Positions 8,044 to 18,488 of a DNA stretch of 64,000 nucleotides are shown piece by piece. Each line of letters begins with the position of its first letter. Position 1 is the first letter of the stretch. The DNA lies in contig NC_013132.1 in NCBI RefSeq assembly GCF_000024005.1, positions 1,792,001-1,856,000 of the forward strand. Reading direction: 5' to 3'. The notes under the pieces were generated by a model. That model saw only the letters and a list, made by a program, of their open reading frames with translations. It was not told the DNA's origin and ran no database searches. Made by a program: the position numbers and the translations under genes. Source of the DNA: Chitinophaga pinensis DSM 2588 (GTDB lineage: Bacteria; Bacteroidota; Bacteroidia; Chitinophagales; Chitinophagaceae).

Positions 8044-10092
8044 TTATAAGGTCACCCTTACACCGCCATAATAGTTTCTGTCAGGAGCAGGGTTGTAATA
8101 GCGTGCACCTACTGCATTCAGGTCATTCCCCAGGTTATAACGCTGGTTCAGCAGGTTGTCCGCACCGGCATATACTGCCAGCCATTTATTCACTTCCCAG
8201 TTCACCTTTGCCTGTACCAGGTGATATTCCTTTGAAAAAGCAGTATTGGCGTCATCCAGCGGTAAGCGGTCAACGAAGTTATATTGACCATACAGGGAAA
8301 CCCTGGCAGGCAGTTCTATCAGCAAACTGCCTGTTACGACTGTTTTCGGTACACCGGTGAGGGCATTACCGGAGAAGTCCTTACCGGCGCTGTTATAGTT
8401 GCTGAAGCGGAAGTGGCTGTAAGTAAAACTTTCCTGTAACTGTATGCCACGGAGGAAGCCTTCGCGACGAGGCATCAGTAACCATGCACTTCCCTGGAAT
8501 TCTACACCTGTCTGGTTGGTACCACCTGCATTGGTGAAGAACTCTGTGCCATTATCATGGAGCTTACGTACGATTGCATCCTGTAATTTGTAGTAGAAGA
8601 CTGCTGCATCTGCCATGAAACGGTTATTACGGGAGTTCAGGCGAAGGCCTGTTTCGTAGTTCCAGCCAGTTTCCGCCTGAAGACCCGTATTAATGATATT
8701 ATCGGAAGCCCTTACCTCCGCAATAGAAGGAGGGGAGTAGCCCCTGCTTACTGTCGCCCGTGCAGCCAGCGCTGGTGTGATCAGGTAAGACAGGGAGAAA
8801 CGGGGCATCAGTTCCGCCGTGAATTTCTTCTTACCATCTACGCCAGCTGCTACATCGTTAAAGTGATAACGATAGTAGTTTACACTGACAGCCGCTTCTG
8901 CCACCCATTGTTTGCCGGGACGCAGGGTCAGACCGGTAAAGTAGAAGTATTGTCTGGCAGTGATATCGCTGGCAGCTTGCAGGGTATCTCTTACACCTGC
9001 GCGGTTGCCATAGTTGTCGATATCTGAAGTGGTTTGTTGCCATTCCAGACCTGTGGTCCAGTCGAGACGCATCCCGCTGTTGCCCAGTGGCTGATCTTGT
9101 AAAGCGATATAAGTACGTGCACCGGCGGTATTCTCATCCCTTGCTTCATAATTGGTGATGAAGGGATTCTCGAAATGTGTATTGCTACCATACACGGAAA
9201 TAACATGTTGCCAGTGTTCAGCAAGCTGGGAGGTATGTACCAATCCACCGAAAGCGGTCTTATTACGGATACCGGCTTTCTGGGTAATAGCGCCAGGTAA
9301 GGCTGGCGTCGCAGGACGGGCAGCCTTCGGATTGGCGTTCATCTGTGCTTCTGTCAGTCCGCCTGGGGTACGATAATCCAGGTCGCTGTAAAACGCAATC
9401 AGTTTCAGTTGATTATGTGCGTTGTATTGCCATTGCTGGGCGGTTTGTATATAATACCGCTGCATGGCGCTGTTATCGCGATAGCCGTCGGAACGGTGTA
9501 CAGCCTGATAAACATTCAGTTTATAATTACCCCATTGCTGCTGCCAGCCTACCTGTTCGCGGAACAGGCCATAACTGCCCCCCTGTATATCAGCACGTAA
9601 GCGGCTGCTGTCAGGTAGGGTACCCGCAGGATGCAGGAGTATCACACCACCCGAGTTAGCGCCAAACTGGCTGCCGTCAGGTCCCTTTAACACTTCAATG
9701 CCCTGGAAGCTGCCCGGATCGGAGAGGTTCAGGTAAGAATTACCACCAGCATCTGTCAGGGGAATTTCATCCAGGTAGATCTTTACATTGCGGATCCCAA
9801 AAGGAGAGCGCAACAGGCTTCCTCTTAGAGAGAGGCGGTAACTGCCGGGAGAACGTTCTTCCATACGTACGCCGGGAACAGTATTCATGGCAGGCAGCAG
9901 GGTAACGCCCTGTTGTAATGCCAGCTGCCGGGAGGTCAGTACGGTACTGCTGGTAGGTACCTGGAGCAGGGTAAACTGTTTACCAGGATATGCCTGAATC
10001 ACTACTTCGCGCAGGCGATGCGTAGTATCAGAATATGATTGTGCGTACGTGGCCAGCGGGAATATGCCAAGCGCCAGAAGCAGTTTTTTCAT
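8044..10092 (-). CDS. TonB-dependent outer-membrane receptor (YncD/PqqU-like)
   Basis: A 682-residue outer-membrane receptor. A signal peptide ends at ATYAQ, an N-terminal plug domain follows (about residues 30-150, with NTVPGVRMEERSPGSYRL, SLRG and IEVLKGPDGSQFGANSGG), and the rest is a 22-strand barrel ending in YYGGVRVTL, the usual aromatic/hydrophobic barrel end. It imports a ligand using the proton motive force via TonB. It has no carboxypeptidase-like N-terminal domain, so it is not SusC. It is 42 bases downstream of a PQQ-type sugar dehydrogenase lipoprotein in the same direction. The plug resembles E. coli YncD/PqqU, the PQQ receptor, so PQQ uptake is an attractive inference; other ligands such as siderophores are not excluded. 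Confidence 0.9.
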   Translation of the reverse strand: MKKLLLALGIFPLATYAQSYSDTTHRLREVVIQAYPGKQFTLLQVPTSSTVLTSRQLALQQGVTLLPAMNTVPGVRMEERSPGSYRLSLRGSLLRSPFGIRNVKIYLDEIPLTDAGGNSYLNLSDPGSFQGIEVLKGPDGSQFGANSGGVILLHPAGTLPDSSRLRADIQGGSYGLFREQVGWQQQWGNYKLNVYQAVHRSDGYRDNSAMQRYYIQTAQQWQYNAHNQLKLIAFYSDLDYRTPGGLTEAQMNANPKAARPATPALPGAITQKAGIRNKTAFGGLVHTSQLAEHWQHVISVYGSNTHFENPFITNYEARDENTAGARTYIALQDQPLGNSGMRLDWTTGLEWQQTTSDIDNYGNRAGVRDTLQAASDITARQYFYFTGLTLRPGKQWVAEAAVSVNYYRYHFNDVAAGVDGKKKFTAELMPRFSLSYLITPALAARATVSRGYSPPSIAEVRASDNIINTGLQAETGWNYETGLRLNSRNNRFMADAAVFYYKLQDAIVRKLHDNGTEFFTNAGGTNQTGVEFQGSAWLLMPRREGFLRGIQLQESFTYSHFRFSNYNSAGKDFSGNALTGVPKTVVTGSLLIELPARVSLYGQYNFVDRLPLDDANTAFSKEYHLVQAKVNWEVNKWLAVYAGADNLLNQRYNLGNDLNAVGARYYNPAPDRNYYGGVRVTL

Positions 10093-10134
10093 CGGGTAGT
10101 GTCTTCTATTATTTCAAAGCTAATAGTATTTTCC

Positions 10135-11454
10135 CTATTTGACCTGCCAAATGGTATTACCGGCATCATCCGCAACGAGCAGTGCGCCATCTGCTGCAAC
10201 TGCTACACCTACGGGACGGCCGTATACTTCGCTTTTATCCGCATCCGCCATGAATCCGGTGAGGAAGTCCTCCGGACTACCAGCCGGTTTCCCGTTTTGA
10301 AAAGGAACGAAGACTACTTTATAGCCGGAAAGTGTTGAACGGTTCCATGAGCCGTGTTGCCCTATAAAAGCCCCGTTTCTGTATTTTTCAGGCAATGCCT
10401 TGCCTTTATAAAAGATAAGTCCCAGAGAGGCGGTATGAGCACCTAATGAGAGATCTGGTACGATCGTCTTTTCAACAAGTTCGGGTTGTTGCTTATCTTC
10501 CATTCTCGGATCCGGATTTTTGCCCCAGTAAGCATAAGGCCATCCATAAAAGCCACCTTCTTTTACACTGGTCATATAATCGGGTACCAGGTCATCGCCC
10601 AGACCATCTCTTTCATTGACGGCGGTCCATAGTGTTTTGGTACCAGGCGCCCAGTCCATACCAACAGGATTACGAAGTCCGCTGGCGTATATTTTTTCTC
10701 CACTGCCATCCGGATTGATCTCCAGGATACCTGCACGTCTGTGTTCGTTTTCCATACCATGTTCCGCGTTGTTACTACCGGAACCAACGCTCACGTATAT
10801 CTTATTGCCTGCAGCATTGGAGATGATATTGCGCGTCCAGTGATTGTTATAACCACCGGCCGGGAGATCGAGTATCTTTTTGCCTTTTGCAGTAATGACG
10901 GTGTCGCCCGTTTTATAAGGGAATTGCAGGATGCCGTCTGTATTGGCGACATAGAATGTTTTATCCAGCAGGAGCATACCGAAAGGTTGATTTAAGTCCT
11001 GCAGGAAAATAGTACGCAGTTCAGGTTTACCATCACGGTCTGCATCCCTCAATAAGGTAATACGGTCTGCACTGTTGCCGAAATTCCCCGAACCAGCTCT
11101 GCCGCTCACTACATCTTTGACCTTATTGCCTACATCTGATTTGGAGCTGGATTCTGCAACAAGAATATCGCCATTGGGCATCACGTAGATCCAGCGGGGA
11201 TTTTTTAGGTCTGTGGCCAGTGCGGATACGGTTAGTCCACCGGGCGCCAGCGGTGTTTTACCATCATGCCAGCCCATTACATTGCTGTAATTATTGACGG
11301 ACTTTGTTGCATAAGGCGCAGGTAAAGAGCCGGCAGCAGCAGTCGTGTCTGTGTTGGCAGTACTGTCAGCGGATGACTGACTGGCAGAAGGCTGGTTGTG
11401 ACAGGCAGCAAATAATAACAATACAATGGCTGCGGGTAGTAAACATTTTCTCAT
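10135..11454 (-). CDS. PQQ-type sorbosone/glucose dehydrogenase family lipoprotein
   Basis: A 439-residue lipoprotein with a signal and lipobox (LLLFAAC) at residues 10-18, then a low-complexity Ser/Thr/Ala linker to about residue 45, then a six-bladed beta-propeller of the soluble glucose/sorbosone dehydrogenase family (LKNPRWIYVMPNGDILVAE, NQPFGMLLLDKTFYVANTDG, YASGLRNPVGMDWAPGTKTLW, YGRPVGVAVAADGALLVADD). By family knowledge such enzymes use PQQ to oxidise sugars in the periplasm. I start at the ATG at 11454 because it opens the signal peptide; an upstream ATG at 11493 adds 13 polar residues. The TonB receptor follows in the same direction with only 42 bases between, so the two are probably one operon. 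Confidence 0.88.
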   Translation of the reverse strand: MRKCLLPAAIVLLLFAACHNQPSASQSSADSTANTDTTAAAGSLPAPYATKSVNNYSNVMGWHDGKTPLAPGGLTVSALATDLKNPRWIYVMPNGDILVAESSSKSDVGNKVKDVVSGRAGSGNFGNSADRITLLRDADRDGKPELRTIFLQDLNQPFGMLLLDKTFYVANTDGILQFPYKTGDTVITAKGKKILDLPAGGYNNHWTRNIISNAAGNKIYVSVGSGSNNAEHGMENEHRRAGILEINPDGSGEKIYASGLRNPVGMDWAPGTKTLWTAVNERDGLGDDLVPDYMTSVKEGGFYGWPYAYWGKNPDPRMEDKQQPELVEKTIVPDLSLGAHTASLGLIFYKGKALPEKYRNGAFIGQHGSWNRSTLSGYKVVFVPFQNGKPAGSPEDFLTGFMADADKSEVYGRPVGVAVAADGALLVADDAGNTIWQVK

Positions 11455-12241
11455 GTGATTATCAGTGGTTTTCTCTATGTAGAGCGTACACAATTATTCT
11501 GCCTGAAAAAAAATTATGCACTTGCATTTGGAAATATGATTTCCTGCTGTATATTTGTCTACAGATTCAGTAGACTATTAGGAATTACCACCACCCGGAG
11601 AAAATCGCTGAGTACTTCTCCTTGTTTTGTCTCACCAGCAGAACAATTTTATCAGCTCGTAAAAATCAAAAACTGATTTCAATATGCAGTTGCATAACCA
11701 ATTATTGATACATACATATGCAGTGGGTAGGGTGGTAATGAATGATCATATTCAATACTGTAAGGCAGCTGTTTACAACGGCTGTTGCTGATCACAGAAA
11801 TATCTTTTGCTATAAGCTGTAAATAAAAATGCCCGGTCAGGCCAGCGGGGAAGGTGTGTTGCAGATTTATTGGTGGTAAATTCTATGTAATATACCTCCC
11901 GCGCCCCCTGGCATAATAGCAGCATAGTATTACAACATCCTCTGAGCGCAGAAAACGCTACTTACCTGCATTTAACTACCGACCAATATTATTAGGTATA
12001 CAACATATTTAACCTGTATGGTAACATCGTCATTATTGTTACCATTAAAAGATAGTGAATACTTCCTTTAGCAAATAGGTGATCCCGATCCGGATCTCAA
12101 TCTGGAATGGTAAATTTTATTGATCCTATCTCTTTTATATGCATCATTATTTTATTTCCTGCTGAAATTATTTTAAAAGTTTTTTTATGCATTCGTATGG
12201 AAAAGCATTTACGTCGCATCTATATTGTAAATGTTTATCCC
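11455..12241. other. Gene-free 787-base divergent upstream region
   Basis: This AT-rich stretch lies between the divergent starts of the sorbosone dehydrogenase and TonB. I see no convincing gene in it. It holds one 9-bp inverted repeat (12018-12026 with 12037-12045, ATGGTAACA) and a single GAATTAG-type unit at 11577. Promoters for both flanking genes must lie here, but I cannot place them with confidence. Confidence 0.5.
12018..12045. promoter_or_regulatory. 9-bp inverted repeat upstream of tonB
   Basis: ATGGTAACA and TGTTACCAT are separated by 10 bases, about 200 bases upstream of the tonB start. The shape suits a dimeric repressor site or an RNA hairpin; no regulator is identifiable. Confidence 0.35.
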
Positions 12242-13081
12242 ATGAATGCAAGAACAATTATTAACGCAGATTTTCTCGACATTCTTTTTGATGGTCGTAA
12301 TAAAGATTACGGCGCCTATGAGTTACGCAGAAGTGAAGAAAAGCGTGTACGTAACGCTATTGTAGGCACAGCGTCTATTGCTTTGGTGATTATCGGAGGC
12401 TATGTACTCAGTAATAAACTGATGGCTGCGGGTATGCATACACGAAGTCAGATAGAAACAACGCCAACGGTATTAAAACCGATAGACATACCGGAAGAAG
12501 CAGCTGTAACTCCTCCACCTCCGCCTGTCAATACACCACCTCCGCCGGCCCGTTCATCTATTGCTTTTGTTACACCTACTATTACGGATCAGGAGATCGC
12601 GGAGAATGAATCAGAAGTGCCTAAGATGGACGATATCGGTAACAAAGCGATCGGTGTTGCCAATACGGTTGGCGATGATGTAAATGGTATTGAAAGTCCG
12701 TTTGAGAATGGTGTCCCTGGTGGAAACGTTGTTGAACCGCCTAAGGTAGAAGAGAAGAAAACCATTTTCACATTTGTGGAAATCATGCCTAGCTTTCCTG
12801 GTGGCGAAGAAGCATTAGCAAAATTCCTCCAGAAGAACCTCAGGTATCCCCGCCTTGCGCAGGAAACCGGTATCGAAGGAAAGGTCTTTATTCAGTTTGT
12901 TGTAAATACCGATGGCAAGATCAGCGATGTACAGGCAGTAGGTGCTGCAAAAGGTGGCGGATTGGAAGAAGAAGCTGTCAGGGTTGTAAGGATGATGCCA
13001 AACTGGAAACCTGGCAAACAGAACCATGAACCGGTAATTGTAAGATTTAACCTGCCTATCGGGTTCAGATTATCCGAGTAA
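12242..13081 (+). CDS. Energy transducer TonB family protein
   Basis: A 279-residue TonB protein. The start at 12242 gives the characteristic Bacteroidota N-terminus (ADFLDILFDGRNKDYGAYEL), a cytoplasmic segment; a single membrane helix spans about residues 40-60; a Pro-rich spacer (PPPPPVNTPPPPAR) follows at about 85-105; and the TonB C-terminal domain covers about 190-279 (FPGGEEALAKFLQKNLRYP, GKVFIQFVVNTDG, GFRLSE). It transfers energy from the inner-membrane ExbB/ExbD complex to outer-membrane receptors such as the SusC and TonB-receptor proteins in this window. A longer frame from 12107 has a non-conserved hydrophobic extension that I reject. No exbB or exbD lies nearby. A strong terminator follows. 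Confidence 0.9.
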   Translation: MNARTIINADFLDILFDGRNKDYGAYELRRSEEKRVRNAIVGTASIALVIIGGYVLSNKLMAAGMHTRSQIETTPTVLKPIDIPEEAAVTPPPPPVNTPPPPARSSIAFVTPTITDQEIAENESEVPKMDDIGNKAIGVANTVGDDVNGIESPFENGVPGGNVVEPPKVEEKKTIFTFVEIMPSFPGGEEALAKFLQKNLRYPRLAQETGIEGKVFIQFVVNTDGKISDVQAVGAAKGGGLEEEAVRVVRMMPNWKPGKQNHEPVIVRFNLPIGFRLSE

Positions 13082-13167
13082 AATCACTGATTTCTTTTTA
13101 GCAGATATTATTACTCATTTAACCTTATTATTCTCTCAACATGCCCCAAAACAACGGGGGACTTGCA

Positions 13168-13203
13168 ACAAGCCGCAGCACTATGCTGCGGCTTACTTGT
13201 TTT
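13168..13203 (+). terminator. Terminator after tonB
   Basis: AGCCGCAGC (13171-13179) pairs with GCTGCGGCT (13185-13193), flanked by complementary AACA/TGTT bases, and is followed by TTGTTTT. Confidence 0.8.
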
Positions 13204-13291
13204 AATAAGTTTGCATTCTACTTTGTAACTATTTTATATTATTTTTAGCTCCCGGTTGGCAAAGGCTCTTTTAATATTACGAAATTAAGTT

Positions 13292-15871
13292 ATGGAAGCA
13301 CCGGTTAATAATACCTTACAGTTGTTCAAGAACCTGGTTGGCACCAAGTTCCAGTTATACAATAGTCTTTTTACCGCATTACCTTTTCATAAGGTAGAGA
13401 GAACCGGCGTATTTCTGTCATTATTTCTTATCCACTGTGAAGAAGGGTACGCTAAAGAAAAAAGTCCCCAGGAAATTCTCAATTCTTATTTTCAGCAGTA
13501 CACATCCTGCAGCAATGAACAGCAGAAGCTGGATCTCATGTTCCGTTTCGTGCAGTATGCTGAGCGTCAGGTAGTATTGTTTGACGCGCTGGAAGATGCA
13601 GCATTCCGTCAGATCCACGATGTGCATGGAGCAGGTACCCTGAGTCACCTGTTGTCCGAGATCACCTCAGAGCAGGCGGGAGAGCAGCTTGCGAAGAAAT
13701 TACAGGATTATTCCGTACGACTGGTACTCACCGCACATCCCACACAGTTCTACCCCGGTGGCGTACTGACCATTATCAACGACCTGTCAAGGGCGCTGAT
13801 CAATGACAATACTGCCCAGGTAAATGCATATCTCCAGCAGCTGGGTAAAACACCTTTCTTTAAGAAGGAAAAACCTACCCCTTATGATGAGGCCATCAGC
13901 CTGATCTGGTTCCTGGAAAATACGTTCTACCCTGCCGCCGGACGTATTATTTCCAAACTCAAGTCACAATTCCCCGCTGCTGTCAATAGTAATAATCCTG
14001 TTATCAGGATGGGCTTCTGGCCTGGAGGAGACCGTGATGGTAACCCGTTTGTAACGGCTGATATCACCTTACGGACAGCAGAAGCTTTACGTGGTGGTAT
14101 TATTAAATGTTACTATCTCGATGTGCGCCGCCTGAAACGTCGTCTGACTTTCAAAGGCATTGAGCAGGAGCTGAATATGCTGGAAGAAAAGTTGTACAAC
14201 AACCTTTTTATTCCGGGACACAAAACAAATATCAGTCAGAAAGAAATACTGGATACCCTCGCAAGGGTCCGTATTATACTCATAGAAGAAAACAACGGCC
14301 TGTTCCTCACGATGCTGGATGACCTGGTAAGCCGCGTGGAGCTCTTCGGTTTGTTCTTCGCTACACTGGATATCCGCCAGGATAGCTCTGTACATGGTCC
14401 TTTACTGGATTGTATCGCAGAGAAAACAGACCTGCTGCCGAAGAATTATAAGGATCTCCCTGATAATGAGAAGATCACGCACCTGCTGAATATCAAAGGA
14501 ACCGCAAATCCGGAAGTGCTGGAAGATTCCCTGCACAAGGATACGCTGGCTACGATCGCAGCAGTGAAAGATATCCAGCAGAACAACGGTGAATTCGGTT
14601 GTCACCGTTACATCATCAGCCACAGCATGAATGCGCTGAACGTCATGGAAGTATATGGGCTGTTCCTGGCTTCCGGATGGCAGAAAGACCGCCTGAGCGT
14701 AGATATCGTGCCGCTGTTTGAAACCATCGATGACCTTCGCCAGGCAGGTAATGTGATGCGTGAACTGTATGATAATGCTGCCTACAGAGCGCACCTGAAA
14801 AAACGCTATAACAAGCAGACGATCATGCTCGGCTTCTCTGACGGTACCAAAGATGGTGGCTACCTGATGGCTAACTGGAGTATCTACAAAGCGAAACAGG
14901 AGCTGACCCGCATCTCCAGAGAATATGAGATCGATGTTGTTTTCTTTGACGGCCGTGGAGGTCCTCCTGCAAGAGGTGGTGGTAAAACGCACCAGTTCTA
15001 CGCTTCTATGGGACGTGATATTGCTAACGAAGAAATTCAGCTCACCATACAGGGACAAACCATCAGTTCCAACTTCGGAACCGTGGATTCTGCCCAGTTC
15101 AACATCGAACAACTGGTACATGCCGGTATTGCCAATGAACTGTTCTCTTCCCGGGAGCAGACAATGTCCGGAGCCGGAGAAGCGCTGTTACAGTCACTTG
15201 CTGACGAAGGGTATGTTGCCTTTAACAAACTGAAACATCACCCTGACTTCCTGGATTACCTGGATTTCGCCAGTCCGCTGCGTTACTATGCAGAAACCAA
15301 TATCGGTAGCCGTCCATCCAAAAGGAATGCTGCTGCCAAACTGAATCTTAATGACCTCAGGGCAGTACCTTATGTGGGTGCATGGAGCCAGCTGAAACAG
15401 AACGTACCTGGTTTCTACGGTGTAGGCTCTGCACTGGAAGCACTGGAGAAAGCAGGCAAATGGGAGGAGCTCAGACAGTTGTACAAAGACTCCCTGTTCT
15501 TCCGCACACTACTGGGTAACTGCCAGATGGCCATGAAGAAAAGTTATTTCCCGCTCACCGCTGCGTATGGTAAACACCCCCGCTTTGGTGAAGTGTGGAA
15601 TATGATCCATGATGAGCACAAACGTACCCGTACCCTGATCCTCAAACTGGTGGGAGAAACAGAACTGATGGCCGCTTATCCGATAGATGCCCTGTCTATC
15701 CAGATGCGTGAGCGTATCGTATTACCATTGCTCACGATACAGCAGGCAGCACTGGCACGTATACGCGAACTGAATGAAGCCGGTAATGGTGATGGACTGA
15801 AAGAAACATACGAAAAACTGGTCGTACGTTGCTCCTTCGGGATCATCAACGCCGGTAGAAATTCTGCCTGA
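13292..15871 (+). CDS. ppc: Phosphoenolpyruvate carboxylase
   Basis: An 859-residue PEP carboxylase, the usual bacterial length. Visible signatures are VLTAHPTQ near residue 150 with the catalytic His, GFWPGGDRDGNPFV near 240, MLGFSDGTKDGGY near 510, FDGRGGPPARGGGKTH near 550 and the C-terminal CSFGIINAGRNSA, close to the QNTG-type end of the family. It fixes bicarbonate onto PEP to make oxaloacetate, refilling the TCA cycle in the cytoplasm. It is a single-gene unit between two terminators. The sequence shows no regulatory site I can name. Confidence 0.97.
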   Translation: MEAPVNNTLQLFKNLVGTKFQLYNSLFTALPFHKVERTGVFLSLFLIHCEEGYAKEKSPQEILNSYFQQYTSCSNEQQKLDLMFRFVQYAERQVVLFDALEDAAFRQIHDVHGAGTLSHLLSEITSEQAGEQLAKKLQDYSVRLVLTAHPTQFYPGGVLTIINDLSRALINDNTAQVNAYLQQLGKTPFFKKEKPTPYDEAISLIWFLENTFYPAAGRIISKLKSQFPAAVNSNNPVIRMGFWPGGDRDGNPFVTADITLRTAEALRGGIIKCYYLDVRRLKRRLTFKGIEQELNMLEEKLYNNLFIPGHKTNISQKEILDTLARVRIILIEENNGLFLTMLDDLVSRVELFGLFFATLDIRQDSSVHGPLLDCIAEKTDLLPKNYKDLPDNEKITHLLNIKGTANPEVLEDSLHKDTLATIAAVKDIQQNNGEFGCHRYIISHSMNALNVMEVYGLFLASGWQKDRLSVDIVPLFETIDDLRQAGNVMRELYDNAAYRAHLKKRYNKQTIMLGFSDGTKDGGYLMANWSIYKAKQELTRISREYEIDVVFFDGRGGPPARGGGKTHQFYASMGRDIANEEIQLTIQGQTISSNFGTVDSAQFNIEQLVHAGIANELFSSREQTMSGAGEALLQSLADEGYVAFNKLKHHPDFLDYLDFASPLRYYAETNIGSRPSKRNAAAKLNLNDLRAVPYVGAWSQLKQNVPGFYGVGSALEALEKAGKWEELRQLYKDSLFFRTLLGNCQMAMKKSYFPLTAAYGKHPRFGEVWNMIHDEHKRTRTLILKLVGETELMAAYPIDALSIQMRERIVLPLLTIQQAALARIRELNEAGNGDGLKETYEKLVVRCSFGIINAGRNSA

Positions 15872-15898
15872 TCCGCTTATTACACACTTGTCATACGT

Positions 15899-15930
15899 AA
15901 ACGCTCAATGCATTGCATTGAGCGTTTTAC
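15899..15930 (+). terminator. Terminator after ppc
   Basis: A perfect 12-bp stem (AAACGCTCAATG, 15899-15910, with its complement at 15916-15927) and a 5-base loop end in a short T-run. Confidence 0.8.
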
Positions 15931-16041
15931 ATTCTGCAATTTTTGCGTAAATTAACGCAGGGAAGATCACTGAATATTTTATTAACCCATTCCCTTCAAC
16001 ATGTCAGGAAGGCTAAGGCACTCTTTTAAACCAACATCACT

Positions 16042-16344
16042 ATGCATTTAACGGCAAGGGAAACTGAAAAACTATTGTTATACCTGGCAGGAGAACTTGC
16101 TGAGAAGAGAAAGGCCAGGGGACTCAAACTGAATTACCCGGAAGCAATCGCCCTGATCAGCAGCCGTCTGCAGGAAGCTGCAAGAGACGGACAGACAGTG
16201 GCACAACTGATGCAGTATGGCGCTACCATACTTTCCCGGGAAGATGTCATGGAAGGTATTCCTGAAATGATCGACGAAATTCAGATAGAAGCTACTTTTC
16301 CGGATGGTTCAAAACTGGTGACAGTACACCATCCCATCAGATAA
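16042..16344 (+). CDS. ureA: Urease subunit gamma
   Basis: A 100-residue protein, exactly the family length, with the conserved opening [20 protein letters not shown] and the segments [18 protein letters not shown] and [20 protein letters not shown]. It is the smallest structural subunit of nickel urease, which hydrolyses urea to ammonia and carbamate in the cytoplasm. It is the first gene of a urease operon whose order is ureA, ureB, ureC, ureE, ureF, ureG, ureD and a permease-like gene. Confidence 0.98.
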   Translation: MHLTARETEKLLLYLAGELAEKRKARGLKLNYPEAIALISSRLQEAARDGQTVAQLMQYGATILSREDVMEGIPEMIDEIQIEATFPDGSKLVTVHHPIR

Positions 16345-16387
16345 AACGCCCACATCAACCAATATCTAAACTCTTTATTGCTTGCGT

Positions 16388-16762
16388 ATGATACCAGGTG
16401 AATACTTTATAGCGCCCGGCGTTATAGACGCCAACAAGGGCCGCAGTGTTGCATCCGTCCGTGTAGTCAATACCGGCGACAGACCTGTACAGATCGGCTC
16501 TCATTGTCATTTCTTCGAAGTCAACAGAATGCTTTCCTTTAACAGGGAAACCGCTTTTGGTATGCGGCTGAATATTGCCGCGGGTACGGCTGTGCGTTTT
16601 GAGCCCGGAGAGGAAAAGACAGTAGAACTGGTTACCCTCGGTGGTAACCGCCGTGCGTATGGTATGAATAACCTGGTTAACGGAACTACTGTGGGGATTG
16701 AAGCCCGCGATAAAGCCATGCAACAGGTAGTACAGCAACAATTTAAACATCAGCCGGAATGA
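16388..16762 (+). CDS. ureB: Urease subunit beta
   Basis: A 124-residue structural subunit with the typical opening [11 protein letters not shown] and the motifs [19 protein letters not shown] and [14 protein letters not shown] use the ATG at 16388; an in-frame TTG at 16382 is less likely. It starts 43 bases after ureA and overlaps ureC by four bases (ATGA at 16759-16762), so translation is probably coupled. Confidence 0.98.
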   Translation: MIPGEYFIAPGVIDANKGRSVASVRVVNTGDRPVQIGSHCHFFEVNRMLSFNRETAFGMRLNIAAGTAVRFEPGEEKTVELVTLGGNRRAYGMNNLVNGTTVGIEARDKAMQQVVQQQFKHQPE

Positions 16763-18480
16763 GTCTTAAAATAAACCGTGACCGCTATGCGGCTATGTAT
16801 GGTCCTACGACAGGCGATAAGGTACGCCTGGGCGATACGGACATCATCATTGAAATAGAACATGATCATACTGTATATGGTGATGAAGCGAAATTTGGCG
16901 GCGGAAAGACCATCCGTGACGGGATGGCACAGTCATCTACTGCCACCCGTGAACAAGGCGTGTTGGATATGGTCATTACCAGCGTCATGATCATCGATCA
17001 CTGGGGGATTGTGAAAGCAGATATCGGTATTAAAGACGGGCGTATCGTAAAGATCGGAAAGGCCGGTAATCCCGATACCATGGACGGTGTAGATCCTGAG
17101 ATGATCATCGGCGCCAGTACCGAAGTACATGGTGGCGCTGGTCTGATCGCTACTGCCGGTGGTATTGATACGCATATTCATTTTATCAGTCCGCAGCAGA
17201 TTACCCATGCCCTGCACAGCGGTATCACCACCATGATCGGCGGGGGTACCGGACCTGCCGATGGTACAAACGCCACTACGGTAACACCGGGTAAATGGTT
17301 TATCCGGAAGATGCTGCAATCTGCTGACGCCTTTCCCATGAACCTGGGATTTCTCGGGAAGGGCAACTGTGCGACTGATGCGCCATTGTGGGAACAGATA
17401 GAAGCCGGGGCACTGGGACTTAAAATACATGAGGACTGGGGTTCTTCTCCGGCAGTGATCAATGCGTCTCTTAAAGCAGCTGATAAATACGATGTACAGA
17501 TAGCGATTCATACGGATACCCTGAACGAATCCGGTTTCCTGGAAGATACGATCAAAGCTATTGACGGCAGAGTGATTCATACGTATCATACGGAGGGCGC
17601 CGGTGGCGGACATGCCCCTGATATCATCAAGGCAGCTATGTACCCTAATATCCTGCCTTCTTCCACTAATCCTACCAGACCTTATACGGTGAATACCATC
17701 GATGAACATCTGGATATGCTGATGGTCTGTCATCACCTGGATAAAAGTGTACCGGAAGACGTAGCTTTTGCTGATTCCCGTATCCGGCCGGAGACGATTG
17801 CAGCGGAAGATATCCTGCATGATATGGGCGTATTCAGCATGATGAGCTCTGATTCTCAGGCCATGGGGCGCGTGGGAGAAGTGATCATCCGTACCTGGCA
17901 GACGGCAGATAAGATGAAGAAACAAAGGGGAGCACTGAAAGAAGATGAGGGGAAACAAAACGATAACTTCCGTGCAAAACGATATGTAGCGAAATACACG
18001 ATCAATCCGGCTATTACGCATGGTATTGCTACCCACGTCGGTTCTCTGGAGCCTGGTAAACTGGCGGATATCGTATTGTGGAAGCCCGCCTTATTCGGCG
18101 CCAAGCCGGAAATGATCATCAAAGGAGGCATGATCATCTGCAGTCGTATGGGGGATCCGAATGCCTCTATTCCGACGCCGCAACCTGTTATATACAGGGA
18201 GATGTTTGGCGCTTTCGGAGGGGCATTGCATAAGACCTGTGTGACCTTTGTATCGCAGGCGGCAGCAGGAAAGAATATCGCGCAGGAATATGGATTACAG
18301 AAGATCGTATTGCCGGTAAAGAACTGCCGCAATATTGGCAAGAAAGATATGGTACATAACGACAGTACACCCGAAATAACTGTCAATCCGGAAACCTACG
18401 AAGTAACTGTGGATGGTCAGGTACTGACCTGTGAACCGGCAACGGTCCTGCCACTGGCGCAACGTTATTTCCTGTTTTAA
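16759..18480 (+). CDS. ureC: Urease subunit alpha
   Basis: The 573-residue catalytic subunit. All active-site residues are present at a constant offset of five from the Klebsiella enzyme: His139 and His141 (THIHF), carbamylated Lys222 (GLKIHEDWG), His251, His277 ([18 protein letters not shown] region), flap Cys324-His325 (MVCHHLDKS) and Asp365 ([12 protein letters not shown]). It should therefore be an active dinuclear nickel urease. It overlaps ureB by four bases and is followed by ureE after eight bases. No sign of frameshift or truncation. Confidence 0.98.
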   Translation: MSLKINRDRYAAMYGPTTGDKVRLGDTDIIIEIEHDHTVYGDEAKFGGGKTIRDGMAQSSTATREQGVLDMVITSVMIIDHWGIVKADIGIKDGRIVKIGKAGNPDTMDGVDPEMIIGASTEVHGGAGLIATAGGIDTHIHFISPQQITHALHSGITTMIGGGTGPADGTNATTVTPGKWFIRKMLQSADAFPMNLGFLGKGNCATDAPLWEQIEAGALGLKIHEDWGSSPAVINASLKAADKYDVQIAIHTDTLNESGFLEDTIKAIDGRVIHTYHTEGAGGGHAPDIIKAAMYPNILPSSTNPTRPYTVNTIDEHLDMLMVCHHLDKSVPEDVAFADSRIRPETIAAEDILHDMGVFSMMSSDSQAMGRVGEVIIRTWQTADKMKKQRGALKEDEGKQNDNFRAKRYVAKYTINPAITHGIATHVGSLEPGKLADIVLWKPALFGAKPEMIIKGGMIICSRMGDPNASIPTPQPVIYREMFGAFGGALHKTCVTFVSQAAAGKNIAQEYGLQKIVLPVKNCRNIGKKDMVHNDSTPEITVNPETYEVTVDGQVLTCEPATVLPLAQRYFLF

Positions 18481-18488
18481 ATATAGCT

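Noticed and set aside
11577..11587. Single ATTAGGAATTA unit, with another at 25914-25924
   Set aside because: A single unit without partner array; can occur by chance and is not counted as an element.
14402..15121. Long antisense frame opposite ppc (and similar ones opposite ureC, tyrS and the amidohydrolases)
   Set aside because: Shadow of strong conserved genes on the other strand with no domain of its own.
15940..16041. Promoter of the urease operon
   Set aside because: TTTTG and TATTTTAT elements are present but about 29 bases apart, too far for a confident call. No nickel riboswitch was recognised.
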